Shown here piece after piece: positions 32,872 to 42,316 of a stretch of 64,000 nucleotides of DNA. Position 1 is the stretch's first letter, and every line of letters begins with the position of its first letter. The notes beneath the pieces are model-generated. The model did no database searches. It was given only the letters and a program-made list of their open reading frames with translations, and had not been told where the DNA came from. The position numbers and the translations under genes were made by a program. The DNA is from Lewinellaceae bacterium (GTDB taxonomy: Bacteria > Bacteroidota > Bacteroidia > Chitinophagales > Saprospiraceae): the NCBI GenBank assembly GCA_020636135.1, contig JACJYK010000001.1, forward strand, positions 1,412,501-1,476,500, in the 5' to 3' direction.

Positions 32872-34158
32872 ATGCGTAAAATCCTAGTTGCCGCATGGAT
32901 GGTGTTTAGCACTATTTCCTGCCATCAAAGCACCGTTGCAGAAAGAGAAAGTGCAGCGGAACGCGTAAAAGAAGCCCTCACGCTGGAACTGGTTCAAATC
33001 CATCAACGGGGATACATCAATGGATTTTCAGTAGCGATTGTCAATGAAAATCAACTCTTGTATGCAACCGGAATCGGATATGGCAATAGCAAAACCCGTG
33101 AACCCTACACGGAGCAGACCATTCAGAATATTGGTTCCATATCAAAAACGCTCATCGGAATAGCCCTGCTGAAAGCCCAGGAAATGGGAAAATTAAAATT
33201 GGATGATCCGATCAACAGCTATTTGCCCTACGCAGTTAATAATCCCTGGTTCCCGGAAATACCCATTACCATCAGGCATCTGGCTACACATACATCCACG
33301 ATGTTGGATTCCTATCGTTACTTTAATCAATCGTATGTCCTCGCACGGGATGAAAGCAGCTCCGATTCCATGGTTTATCGGGCATTGCGAAATCATGGTG
33401 TGACTTTTAAACCAGCTGCTGCCAAAATAGCACCGGAAGAATTTCTTCGTAAAATGCTGGTTCCTGGTGGGGAATATTATGGCCTGGAAAATTTCTCCAA
33501 ATATCAACCGGGTGAACGATTCGAATATTCTAATGTAGGGGCTACGCTCGCCGCAGTAATACTTGAACAAGCTGTCGGGCAATCATTTGATGAATTTACA
33601 ACCGGGCATATCTTGATGCCCTTGAAGATGGATGCTTCCGGGTGGTCGTTTGATGCTGTTTCCATGGAGCACCATTCCAGGCTTTATTTGGAGCCGGAGC
33701 TGGAATTGCCTTTGTATTCGCTGATCACCTATCCGGAGGGTGGCCTATTGACCAATATCCATGATCTCGGAACCTATTTAGTGGAACTCATCCGGGGATA
33801 TAATGGAGATGGTCTTATCCTTTCGAAGGATAGTTATCAGGAAATATTTAGGGCACAATTGACCGGTGAAAATTTTGCAGAACGTCCATTGGACAACCCC
33901 TATGCCGATGATTATAATTATGGAATCTTTATGGGATTTACGCCAACCGGATATATCGGTCATTCAGGATTGGAGCCCGGGGTATCAACTTATATGTTTT
34001 TTAATCCAAAATCAAACACCGGCAGGGTTTTAATAACCAACACTAATTTCTTAACCAGTGTTGAAGGAGCGGAGGAGTTCGATGCGATCTGGAATGTGCT
34101 AGGTAAATATGAGCATCAATTGAATCAACTATTATATAGGCCAAAAGAAGGCTATTAA
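32872..34158 (+). CDS. Serine hydrolase of the beta-lactamase (class C / PBP-like) family
   Basis: 428 residues from the ATG at 32872, which opens into a lipoprotein signal (MRKILVAAWMVFSTISC). The active-site motifs are SISK (Ser89, Lys92) in QNIGSISKTLIG, Tyr-Ser-Asn in RFEYSNVGATLAAV and the third-box GHSGLEPG. Members act as esterases, D-aminopeptidases or transpeptidase-like enzymes; few are true beta-lactamases. The lipid anchor places it in the periplasm or at the outer membrane. No beta-lactamase regulator is adjacent. Confidence 0.9.
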   Translation: MRKILVAAWMVFSTISCHQSTVAERESAAERVKEALTLELVQIHQRGYINGFSVAIVNENQLLYATGIGYGNSKTREPYTEQTIQNIGSISKTLIGIALLKAQEMGKLKLDDPINSYLPYAVNNPWFPEIPITIRHLATHTSTMLDSYRYFNQSYVLARDESSSDSMVYRALRNHGVTFKPAAAKIAPEEFLRKMLVPGGEYYGLENFSKYQPGERFEYSNVGATLAAVILEQAVGQSFDEFTTGHILMPLKMDASGWSFDAVSMEHHSRLYLEPELELPLYSLITYPEGGLLTNIHDLGTYLVELIRGYNGDGLILSKDSYQEIFRAQLTGENFAERPLDNPYADDYNYGIFMGFTPTGYIGHSGLEPGVSTYMFFNPKSNTGRVLITNTNFLTSVEGAEEFDAIWNVLGKYEHQLNQLLYRPKEGY

Positions 34159-34361
34159 TCCAAATCAGCACGGAGCCTTCAATTTTGTCAAAAACGACAG
34201 GCGGGATCTACTCTACTGTAATCGGAACCGTTACTTCTGCGGTCACTGATTGTCCATTTTTGTAGTGAGAATGTAATGATCTACTTAATTATCAGATAAA
34301 ACGGTAAGAATAAGCTACCGCTATCGATAACCTAAGGGAGAACCCATCTCAGTACATCGAT

Positions 34362-35078
34362 ATGAAATTGAAATTAGTGCTTTTGCTTTTGTGCCTTCCC
34401 ACACTTTCTACGACAACGACTCCGGTATTGCGAAATCCCGGATTGCCGGCTAGCGAAGCCTTTGTCATCCATGAATACCTGGATGCAAAAACAGGTTACG
34501 TCACTTCGACGATCCACATAGAATTAAAAGGGGATAATGATTCAAAATATTATGCCATTGTTGTCGACGAAGGTGGACTTTACCGCAATGAAATAAATGT
34601 GAACTACGCAGATCTAACGACCATTTCCGAAAAACGCATCGATCTGAAGGACAATAAAGTGGTTCAATCTTTTGAGAAAAAAGGGGACCAGGTTCATTTT
34701 TTCAATGCAGAAAAATCCCTTGATAAGACCTATACGACCAATGAAACGAACATTTATTCTCCCCTGGCTTATCTGGTGGCTTTCCGGGGATTTCCCTTCA
34801 AGCAGGGGAATCGGGTTTCCTTCAAAACCTACATGTATGCTTATGGTGGTGTGTTATCCATGAACCTGGAGCAAATTGGCGTAAAGACCGTCGCTGTGAA
34901 AGCCGGGACATTTACATGCAATGTACTTGCACTTTCGGTGGGAGGTTGGCAGTCCTTGTTTGCACCGGAGAAATATTATTTTTACTACTCCGTTGACTAT
35001 CCCTATCCGTTTGTCAAATTCGAAGACATGGAAGATGGAAAGTTAATGGCTGATGAGCTGATGCGTAATCTGGATTGA
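34362..35078 (+). CDS. Exported protein resembling DUF3108
   Basis: 238 residues with a signal peptide (KLVLLLLCLPTLSTTTTP). The body is beta-rich, with SVDYPYPFVKFEDMEDGK near the end and KTVAVKAGTFTCNVLALSVGGW before it. This pattern of a strand, a T-F-x-C-x-V turn and a final K-F-E strand is seen in DUF3108 proteins, which are thought to bind lipids or outer-membrane components. Assignment is tentative. No operon partner is evident: 200-base gaps lie on both sides. Confidence 0.6.
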   Translation: MKLKLVLLLLCLPTLSTTTTPVLRNPGLPASEAFVIHEYLDAKTGYVTSTIHIELKGDNDSKYYAIVVDEGGLYRNEINVNYADLTTISEKRIDLKDNKVVQSFEKKGDQVHFFNAEKSLDKTYTTNETNIYSPLAYLVAFRGFPFKQGNRVSFKTYMYAYGGVLSMNLEQIGVKTVAVKAGTFTCNVLALSVGGWQSLFAPEKYYFYYSVDYPYPFVKFEDMEDGKLMADELMRNLD

Positions 35079-35267
35079 CTGGGATGGGGATATCCCTTTG
35101 GCCAGCTTCTGAATCACAATCCGTTGGCTGATCAATTCCCGGATTTGCGCTGGAATCAACACGTCTGTTTTAGCAAGGTCTATTCAAATTTTCTCCCTAT
35201 CTTTTGCCGGGAGAGATTCTTCTTTTTTGGTAATCATCACCAGTCCAATTACACCTAATTAGTTACC

Positions 35268-36152
35268 ATGAACCATATAATCCGCACAACCCTGTTGATT
35301 TTAATGCTAACAACGACTGCCAATGCGCAGAATAAACCAGCGTATCAGTTGTTCACCAATCAGGGTGCAATCGCCGATTACGACCAGATGATCGTTGATC
35401 TGGCGAATAGCGATATGGTCTTTTTCGGAGAACAACATCACAATCCCATCTCCCACTGGTTGCAACTGGAAATGACCAAAAGTTTCTTTGAGATCAAGGG
35501 ACAGGAATTGTACCTGGGTGCCGAGATGTTCGAAAATGGCAATCAACTGGTCCTGGATGAATATTTGCAGGGTTTTTATCCGGAGGATAAGATGATCCCG
35601 GAAATCACGCAGTTGTGGGGAAACTACAAGACCGATTACAAGCCCTTATTGGATTTTGCCAAGGCCAATGGATTGCGGTTTATCGCGACCAATATCCCCC
35701 GCCGGTATGCTTCCATGATCAATACCTATGGCATGGAGGCCCTGCGGAAGTTAAGCCCCGAAGCCTTGGCTATGATCGGGCCGGATCTGGAGAAATATTT
35801 TGACCCAACCGTGAAAGCTTACGCGGAAATGGCCGAACACATGGGTGCGCATGTGCCGGAAAATATGTTGAACATACAAACTGCACAGGCTTCCAAAGAT
35901 GCCACCATGGCTTATTTCTCCCTGAAAAACTTCTCGCCGGGAAATCTGCTCCTCCATTTTGATGGCTCCTATCATTCCAATAACGATCAGGGCATCATCT
36001 GGTGGATCAACAAAACGCATCCGGGTCTTACCATTAAATCCATCACCACCGTTGATCAGTCCGAATGGGATAAAATGACCGGAGAAGAAAAAGGGACCAT
36101 CGCGAATTACATCATCGTGGTCCCGGATAACATGACCCAAACCAAGGGATAA
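35268..36152 (+). CDS. ChaN-family protein (haem-binding/iron-regulated)
   Basis: 294 residues with a signal peptide cut after TTTANAQ. The ChaN fold is marked by MVFFGEQHHNPISHWLQLEM, LYLGAEMFENGNQLVLDEYL, RFIATNIPRRYASMINTYG and LLHFDGSYHSNNDQGI. Campylobacter ChaN binds haem; related proteins are broad in Bacteroidota and their substrate is not settled. It converges with the cupin gene with a 10-base gap. Confidence 0.85.
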   Translation: MNHIIRTTLLILMLTTTANAQNKPAYQLFTNQGAIADYDQMIVDLANSDMVFFGEQHHNPISHWLQLEMTKSFFEIKGQELYLGAEMFENGNQLVLDEYLQGFYPEDKMIPEITQLWGNYKTDYKPLLDFAKANGLRFIATNIPRRYASMINTYGMEALRKLSPEALAMIGPDLEKYFDPTVKAYAEMAEHMGAHVPENMLNIQTAQASKDATMAYFSLKNFSPGNLLLHFDGSYHSNNDQGIIWWINKTHPGLTIKSITTVDQSEWDKMTGEEKGTIANYIIVVPDNMTQTKG

Positions 36153-36162
36153 TCCGACGCGA

Positions 36163-36981
36163 TCAGGCTCCGTCCCCAAACATCAACAGGATACCCTCCA
36201 AAGGCTCGTCGTTTTCATTGTAAAACTCGTGTTCCATACCAGCGGGAATGAAGATGGCTTCGCCCTTGGCAACACGAGAAGTGACACCGTTGATGATCAT
36301 CATGCCCTGTCCATTGGTTGCTATGAATAAGGTAGGGAAAGGATTGCTTCTGGATCGCTCGTCCTGATTGGCATGCTGACCTTTTTTGACCGCCACAAAG
36401 GCAGACCGGAATCCTTCCTGATAGTAAAATATGCTGGCCTGGGCTCCATGCGTCATCCTGGTATAGTCCAACCCGAACGGTATCCGTTCCGGCACCCCTT
36501 TTGTCCAGAAATGAAACATCGTCGATAGGAGGGTGTTCAGGAAACCGGCGTCCGGCTGAAAGCCCTCCATCACATCCGCGTCGAAGGGAGCGAAATCCGA
36601 CTCAAAGGCCTTGGCAGCTCCGGTCAATGCATTGAGGGATCCTCGTTCAATCTTCTTTAATGTTTCGCCATCCGTATAAAAATAAAAGGTAGGCTCTGCC
36701 GGCGGCCCGGCCGTTACTGCAACATGAGCAGGGGAATCATCTGTTTTGGCAACCGCTTTAACCTGGTAAAATTGGTTGTCCACTTTAACCCCAAAGGTTA
36801 CGTCGGATTTTAAGGTAACATCCTGTTCATAGTCTTTCGCGAACCCGTTAAGGATGGATAAGACGTTGATTTCCTGGGCTGATGCAGGGTTATTAACGAA
36901 AATAATTGCAAGCAGGAATGGCAGGAAATGTTGACCCGCCACCTTTGCAGGCATTCTGAATTTCAATTTTTTGTTTAGCAT
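36163..36981 (-). CDS. Exported two-domain protein with C-terminal cupin
   Basis: 272 residues. An N-terminal signal (LPFLLAIIFVNNPASAQ) is followed by a beta-rich domain (NVLSILNGFAKDYEQDVTLK, then FYFYTDGETLKKIERGS) that recalls DUF2092 proteins. The last 75 residues are a cupin (QGMMIINGVTSRVAKGEAIF, IPAGMEHEFYNENDEPLEG), with only the second metal-binding His clearly present. I know no described protein with this exact pair, so the function is open. Confidence 0.65.
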   Translation of the reverse strand: MLNKKLKFRMPAKVAGQHFLPFLLAIIFVNNPASAQEINVLSILNGFAKDYEQDVTLKSDVTFGVKVDNQFYQVKAVAKTDDSPAHVAVTAGPPAEPTFYFYTDGETLKKIERGSLNALTGAAKAFESDFAPFDADVMEGFQPDAGFLNTLLSTMFHFWTKGVPERIPFGLDYTRMTHGAQASIFYYQEGFRSAFVAVKKGQHANQDERSRSNPFPTLFIATNGQGMMIINGVTSRVAKGEAIFIPAGMEHEFYNENDEPLEGILLMFGDGA

Positions 36982-37091
36982 GACGATTTCATTTTAGTTT
37001 CATCAAAAGACGGGACCTTCCCGATCAAAAGCCATGTTATCCATGGAATAGGGATGAAAAAAGCCTGCCTGGGGATGAATGGTGGGTTGAT

Positions 37092-37937
37092 TTACCGGGT
37101 GAGCTGTTCGATACGCTGGATAAGATCCTGCTGTCGCGACCGGGCAACCTCAATGATTTGCGGAACCCCGTTCAATTTCAGTTGAAGCTTTCCGGAAACT
37201 GTCCTGGAAGATTCCAGGTGGATCAGATTGACCAGGGTGGAACGGTTGCAACGCACGATGGTGGGCCCTGCAATCTTTTGCCCCAGACCAGCCAGGGTGG
37301 AGCGGATCAGGTATTTTTTGATTTCGTCGCCTTCCACATAATTCAGGCTGGCATAATTGTCCTCCGACTGGATGTACACTACATTCTGAAGGTTCAGGGC
37401 AATCTTATCTTTTTTGTAATCTCCTGAAAACAAAACCACATTTTCCAGGTCCGGATGATCATCGCTGACGGAAACAATGGCTTCATATTCTTTAACGACT
37501 GTGGTATGCCGGAAATAAAAGAGGGTACCTGCTATGGGAAACACCAGGATGGAGCCCATCTCCATCAAGTGTTTCAGATAACTGTGGAAGTGAAAATCAT
37601 GAAATCCCCCAATCACGTTATAAAACAGGAAAGAGATGGATCCGATGAGGGCTATTTCAAAAACAAGCCAGCCATAGAACCATAAACCCTGGCTCCACCG
37701 AATCCGTTTGGGCCTGATGATAAATTCACCAACCAGAAAGCTCATGAATATGATCAGGCAAAATGCCAACAGTGCCAGCGCCAGCAGCGGGGTTATTTTT
37801 TCATCCGGGCGATAATTATTGATGCCGAAGGGCTGAAAGAAGAGCAGGAAGGTATACGAAAAAAGACTGCAGGCACCTGCCAGCACGATTTTGTATTTCT
37901 TCCCGGTTGTAAAATCCAGCGTCGATCCAGCGCTCAT
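37092..37937 (-). CDS. Membrane-anchored LytTR-family DNA-binding regulator
   Basis: 281 residues. Four transmembrane helices (KIVLAGACSLFSYTFLLFF, LLALALLAFCLIIFMSFLV, WFYGWLVFEIALIGSISFL and ILVFPIAGTLFYF) are followed by a cytosolic LytTR domain (about 175-275). Its signature is KIALNLQNVVYIQSEDNYA, a second strand YLIRSTLAGLG, and IVRCNRSTLVNLIHLES. Such one-component regulators sense a membrane signal and bind direct repeats near promoters. Its target is unknown, although the neighbouring cupin gene is a candidate. Confidence 0.9.
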   Translation of the reverse strand: MSAGSTLDFTTGKKYKIVLAGACSLFSYTFLLFFQPFGINNYRPDEKITPLLALALLAFCLIIFMSFLVGEFIIRPKRIRWSQGLWFYGWLVFEIALIGSISFLFYNVIGGFHDFHFHSYLKHLMEMGSILVFPIAGTLFYFRHTTVVKEYEAIVSVSDDHPDLENVVLFSGDYKKDKIALNLQNVVYIQSEDNYASLNYVEGDEIKKYLIRSTLAGLGQKIAGPTIVRCNRSTLVNLIHLESSRTVSGKLQLKLNGVPQIIEVARSRQQDLIQRIEQLTR

Positions 37938-38119
37938 AGGATATGAAAAATACGCTTTTCAGTGGTTTTCTTGCAATGCATCGGCAGAACCCGGTTTTCC
38001 GACTAAGGGAATTTCAGGCAAATGCTTCCTGTCTGTGTTATTAGCTCAATTATAATGTCTAAACTCCTTTTCTTCTGAACTTCCTTACCAGGGTAGGCTG
38101 GTAAAACCCATATTACGCC

Positions 38120-38998
38120 TTAATCATCGCCATACAGCGCCTGGTATTCATCAGGTAACTCGGTCAATGGTTTGATGCGGATATCCCGGTAGAAGACCTC
38201 CGCAGCTTCACTCTGGAGCTGGATTTTGCCTTCGATCATGGGCACCTCCTCTCCATCCGGAGTGATGTAGCGGGAGTTTTGCAGGACCATCACCACATGC
38301 CCGTTTACGATGTGGATACTCTTGCCCTCGAAACAAATCAGATCCAGTGTGGTCCATTCCCCATCCGGGCTTTCGCGATTGCAGGAACGCATGCAAAAAG
38401 ACTCGGAACCCGACTTGAACGGGTGGAATGGTTGGCTGATATCTGCGACCGAATTCATGTTCCCTTCCGGTAGGTAAGACCGGATGTCAATGGCTGAATT
38501 GGCTTGGCACCAGAAATCACCCATATGCCCTTCCATCACCTGGAATTCCTGGGATAGCATCCAGGACCGCCAGTATTCGACCCCAGCTTTGCCAATGGAA
38601 TGGTAGAGGATGCCCGAGTCCTTCAGTTTATCCAGGCGGGACACGTATTTGGTATCTCCCCATTTAACCTGCATCGTCAGGTGATAGTTTTTATAGGATT
38701 TTTTGGAAAAAAGGCATCCGTAGATTTCACCGCTCACCCGCAAAATGGGCCCTTCCGGGCTCTGTATGACCGAGAATACATGTGTCTCGTCTTTGTTGTA
38801 CCCAATCGGGGCTATTTCATGGCCCTCGTCGTCGACAGGTACCTTCCCGTTGTAGTCGATTTTATGGCGATAACTTAAGTAATTCTCCCATTTTGTCAGT
38901 CCGGAGTCCAGTAGTGGCTCCCAGCCATCTTGTTGAGGATCCGGCCATGAAAAGATTGCACCCCAAAAGGCAATTAAGGCAAAAAACACCGTGCTCAT
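38120..38998 (-). CDS. Secreted DUF1080 protein (second copy)
   Basis: 292 residues from the ATG at 38998, which starts a signal segment (MSTVFFALIAFWGAIFS). The frame stays open for 62 codons upstream but without protein character. Visible DUF1080 blocks are WEPLLDSGLTKWENYLSYRH, NYHLTMQVKWGDTKY, SGILYHSIGKAGVEYWRSWM with LSQEFQVMEGHMGDFW, and IHIVNGHVVMVLQNSRYI. It differs from the DUF1080 protein at 10.5 kb in lacking the extra N-terminal domain. A role in carbohydrate breakdown outside the cytoplasm is likely. Confidence 0.85.
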   Translation of the reverse strand: MSTVFFALIAFWGAIFSWPDPQQDGWEPLLDSGLTKWENYLSYRHKIDYNGKVPVDDEGHEIAPIGYNKDETHVFSVIQSPEGPILRVSGEIYGCLFSKKSYKNYHLTMQVKWGDTKYVSRLDKLKDSGILYHSIGKAGVEYWRSWMLSQEFQVMEGHMGDFWCQANSAIDIRSYLPEGNMNSVADISQPFHPFKSGSESFCMRSCNRESPDGEWTTLDLICFEGKSIHIVNGHVVMVLQNSRYITPDGEEVPMIEGKIQLQSEAAEVFYRDIRIKPLTELPDEYQALYGDD

Positions 38999-39340
38999 CC
39001 TTTCTGTTTTATGATGGTATAAAGATAGGACTACGAGCTTGGAATAAGAGTGACCTTTGCTGATAATTTGTAGGACTACTTTACTTCCATTTTTATTACT
39101 CCGGTCCAATGATCGGGGACGCCCTTTGACAAAAAAATGTTCATGATATTGAAACCTATGATGTAACTTCAGTAGGATTTTCATTCAGGGAATAATTCCA
39201 CCTACTTATTTGGTTTTTAAGTCTTAGAGGATACCCTTCCAGATTGATCATTAACTCTGGAGCAGAATGAATGGGACACCTTGTCTGATCATCCTATGCT
39301 CAGGGTGAACGAGATATTTTTTAATCCTAAAACCAATTCA
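38999..39340. other. Divergent intergenic region
   Basis: 342 bases separate the - strand DUF1080 gene from the + strand membrane-protein gene. Promoters for both should be here, but I see no motif close enough to the Bacteroidota TAnnTTTG consensus to mark one, and no repeat. Confidence 0.4.
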
Positions 39341-39733
39341 ATGAAATTCAATTTTGTATTCATTGTAACTGCTATCCTCTATGGTTTTCTTGGCCTCGCA
39401 ACAATTTTTTTTACGAAAGGCATGTTGGATGCAGCCGACATTGAATCTGAGATACCTTATGGGGTGATCATGGCCCTTCGGTTTTCAGGGGTAGAAATGT
39501 TTGGCCTTGCCATTATTGCCTGGTGCGTACGCAATGCTGCTGCTTCTCAAGCGAAAGCAGGCGTTTCCCTGGGATTTGCGATCTATTTTTTATGCCATGC
39601 ATTAACCAGTCTGTATGCTCAGTTTACGGATCCCTCCAACAAGGTCCATTGGGTGGCTGCAACCATACAAATTCTGCTGGCAATTGGATTCTTTATGGTG
39701 AGCAGGTCGAACGATTCGAAATCGGCTGGTTGA
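39341..39733 (+). CDS. Small four-helix membrane protein, unknown function
   Basis: 130 residues from the ATG at 39341 (MKFNFVFIVTAILYGFLGLA); the 20 codons upstream have no membrane or signal features. Four hydrophobic helices are seen (FVFIVTAILYGFLGLATIFF, VEMFGLAIIAWCV, GVSLGFAIYFLCHALTSLYA, VAATIQILLAIGFFMVS). The topology resembles the DoxX/DUF4345-like small membrane proteins, but no signature confirms either. It precedes lon by 175 bases. Confidence 0.65.
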   Translation: MKFNFVFIVTAILYGFLGLATIFFTKGMLDAADIESEIPYGVIMALRFSGVEMFGLAIIAWCVRNAAASQAKAGVSLGFAIYFLCHALTSLYAQFTDPSNKVHWVAATIQILLAIGFFMVSRSNDSKSAG

Positions 39734-39908
39734 TGGCAAATTTGCTGTCTTAACCATCAAGTTCATCCAATAGTTTAAATGTTGCTCTGCAGGAATTACA
39801 GACAGACAACCTGCATTGGCCTGGCTTACGTTTTTCAAATACCCGGGGGATTCTTCCCGTGGCGAACCAACCCGGGGGATTGCTGTTTAATAAACACAAG
39901 CAGCAATA

Positions 39909-42305
39909 ATGGAAGAAAACGAATACCACGAAGTAGAGGAATCACAGAACAAACCATTGCTGGCGGGGAAGGTATTGCCAGGTAACCTGAACATCATCCC
40001 GCTGTTCAAGCGGCCTATATTTCCTGGTATTGTGATCCCGATGCTGATCGACCGCAAGGAAGATATCGAATCGGTTCAAAATGCATTGGACAAGGACAAT
40101 GGCAACGTGGGTTTGGTCTATGTGAAGGACCAGGTTGGAGACGAGATCGAATATTACGATTTGGGGACTATCTTCCATGTCTTCCGGTCTAATCCCATGC
40201 CCAATGGCAATTTGCAGATCCTCGGTCAGGCGGTGAAGCGCTTCCGGAAAAAACGTATTTCGCTGGTGGTACCCAGGCTGCGGTGGGAAGTGACCTATTA
40301 TACGGACCCGGAGGATAAACCCGGCACCGAGCTGAAAGCCTACATGCTGGCGATCAGCACCCAGGTGAAGGAATTGCTGCAACTGAATCCTACCTTTAAG
40401 GAACAGGTCAACCAGCTGGTATCCCAGTTGAACTACGATACTCCCGGGCTGACCATGGACCTGATTTCCAACCTCCTCACCACCGACAGCGATGATCTGC
40501 AGCTGCTGCTCGAGAAGATTGATCTACAAGAGAGGGCTGAGTTCTTAATGGAATTGTTGCGGGAAGAGTACGAGGTGGCTAAGATCCAGCAGAAGATCAA
40601 CGATCAGATCAACGAGAAAGTCCAGGAACAGCAACGGGAATTTTTCCTTAGAGAACAGCTCAGTGCGATCAAAAAGGAGCTGGGGCTGGAGAAAGATGAG
40701 ACGGAGAATGAAGTTGAACAACTGCGCGAAAAACTGGCGGGCAAAAAATTACCTGCGGAGGCACAAAAAGTGGTTGATGAAGAGATCCAGAAGATGCAGG
40801 TCCTCAATCCACAGTCACCGGAATACAATGTCACGCGCAATTACCTCTTATTAATAGCTGATTTGCCCTGGGGAGTTTACTCCCAGGACAGTGTCGATAT
40901 CAAAAAGGCCAGGCGCATTCTGGATCGCGATCACTACGGCTTGCAGGATGTAAAAGACCGCATCCTGGAGTATTTGAGCACCATCATCAAGCGGGGCAGG
41001 ATAGGGGGATCCATCATCTGTCTGGTAGGCCCTCCTGGAGTCGGGAAGACTTCCATTGGCAAATCCATCGCTTCTGCATTGAATCGCAAGTTTTTCCGAT
41101 TTTCGGTTGGCGGTATGCGTGATGAGGCAGAGATTAAAGGGCACCGTCGGACGTACATCGGTGCCATGCCGGGAAAAATCATCCAGAGCCTGAAACGGGT
41201 AGAGACCGCAAACCCGGTGATCATGCTGGATGAGATCGATAAGATCGGTATGTCCTTCCAGGGAGACCCAGCCAGTGCATTGCTGGAAGTCCTGGATCCT
41301 GAACAGAACCAGGAATTTATGGACCACTACCTGGATATCCCCTTTGACCTTTCCAATGTTCTCTTTGTAACCACGGCCAATCAGCTGGACACCATCCCGG
41401 GGCCCTTGCTGGATCGCATGGAGGTTATCCGACTATCCGGGTACATCATGGAGGAAAAGGTGGAAATTGCCCGGAAGTACCTGGTTCCCAAACAGCTGGA
41501 AGCCCATGGTTTTAAGCGCAACGAGATCACCTTCACCAAAACAGCTCTGAAATACATCATTGACAATTATGCCCGTGAAGCTGGGGTACGAAACCTGGAA
41601 AAAGCCATCCGGAGAATTATTCGCAAGGCTACCCTGGCCCTGGCTGAGGGACAGGAGGCTGACCTGCACATCGACAAAGAAGACGTTGAAAAATTCCTGG
41701 GTAAACCCATCTTTCACACCGAGCAGCTGTACGATAAGCCGATTCCCGGTGTCGTGCTGGGGCTGGCTTACACTTCTTTTGGAGGTGCCACGCTATACAT
41801 CGAGGCTGCTGCCATCAAGTCGGCGCGCAGTGGGTTTAAACAAACCGGTCAACTGGGGAGTGTGATGCAGGAGTCTTCAGAAATAGCCTACAGTTATGTG
41901 CGTTCACTCCTGAGTCATGATGAGCGCTACAGTAAATTTTTTGATGAGAACTTTATCCATCTGCACGTACCAGCAGGAGCGACACCGAAGGATGGACCTT
42001 CTGCCGGGGTGACCATGGCCCTGGCCCTCTACTCCCTGGCCGTCAATAAAGCGGTCAAACCAGGGATCGCCATGACCGGTGAATTATCCCTCACGGGTAA
42101 GGTTTTGCCGATTGGTGGAGTTCAGGAGAAATCCATCGCGGCCAAACGAGTTGGTATCAAGGAGTTGATCTTTCCTTTAGAGAATAAAAACGACTTTGAT
42201 ACACTACCCGACTATGTCAAGAAGGGCCTTAAGGTACATTTCGCTGGTCATTTTTCCGACTTACTGGATGTCGCATTTCGAGGAAAACCACCTGTGACCT
42301 CCTGA
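39909..42305 (+). CDS. lon: ATP-dependent protease Lon
   Basis: 798 residues, the standard LonA size. The N-terminal substrate domain (LNIIPLFKRPIFPGIVIPML), a coiled linker, the AAA+ module with Walker A GPPGVGKTS (from residue 374) and Walker B PVIMLDEIDKI, and the protease domain with Ser698 (KDGPSAGVTMALAL) and Lys741 (VQEKSIAAKR) are all intact. It degrades damaged and short-lived regulatory proteins in the cytosol. Upstream is a gap of about 175 bases, downstream it converges with the glycosidase gene. Confidence 0.97.
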   Translation: MEENEYHEVEESQNKPLLAGKVLPGNLNIIPLFKRPIFPGIVIPMLIDRKEDIESVQNALDKDNGNVGLVYVKDQVGDEIEYYDLGTIFHVFRSNPMPNGNLQILGQAVKRFRKKRISLVVPRLRWEVTYYTDPEDKPGTELKAYMLAISTQVKELLQLNPTFKEQVNQLVSQLNYDTPGLTMDLISNLLTTDSDDLQLLLEKIDLQERAEFLMELLREEYEVAKIQQKINDQINEKVQEQQREFFLREQLSAIKKELGLEKDETENEVEQLREKLAGKKLPAEAQKVVDEEIQKMQVLNPQSPEYNVTRNYLLLIADLPWGVYSQDSVDIKKARRILDRDHYGLQDVKDRILEYLSTIIKRGRIGGSIICLVGPPGVGKTSIGKSIASALNRKFFRFSVGGMRDEAEIKGHRRTYIGAMPGKIIQSLKRVETANPVIMLDEIDKIGMSFQGDPASALLEVLDPEQNQEFMDHYLDIPFDLSNVLFVTTANQLDTIPGPLLDRMEVIRLSGYIMEEKVEIARKYLVPKQLEAHGFKRNEITFTKTALKYIIDNYAREAGVRNLEKAIRRIIRKATLALAEGQEADLHIDKEDVEKFLGKPIFHTEQLYDKPIPGVVLGLAYTSFGGATLYIEAAAIKSARSGFKQTGQLGSVMQESSEIAYSYVRSLLSHDERYSKFFDENFIHLHVPAGATPKDGPSAGVTMALALYSLAVNKAVKPGIAMTGELSLTGKVLPIGGVQEKSIAAKRVGIKELIFPLENKNDFDTLPDYVKKGLKVHFAGHFSDLLDVAFRGKPPVTS

Positions 42306-42316
42306 TACAACGAGGA

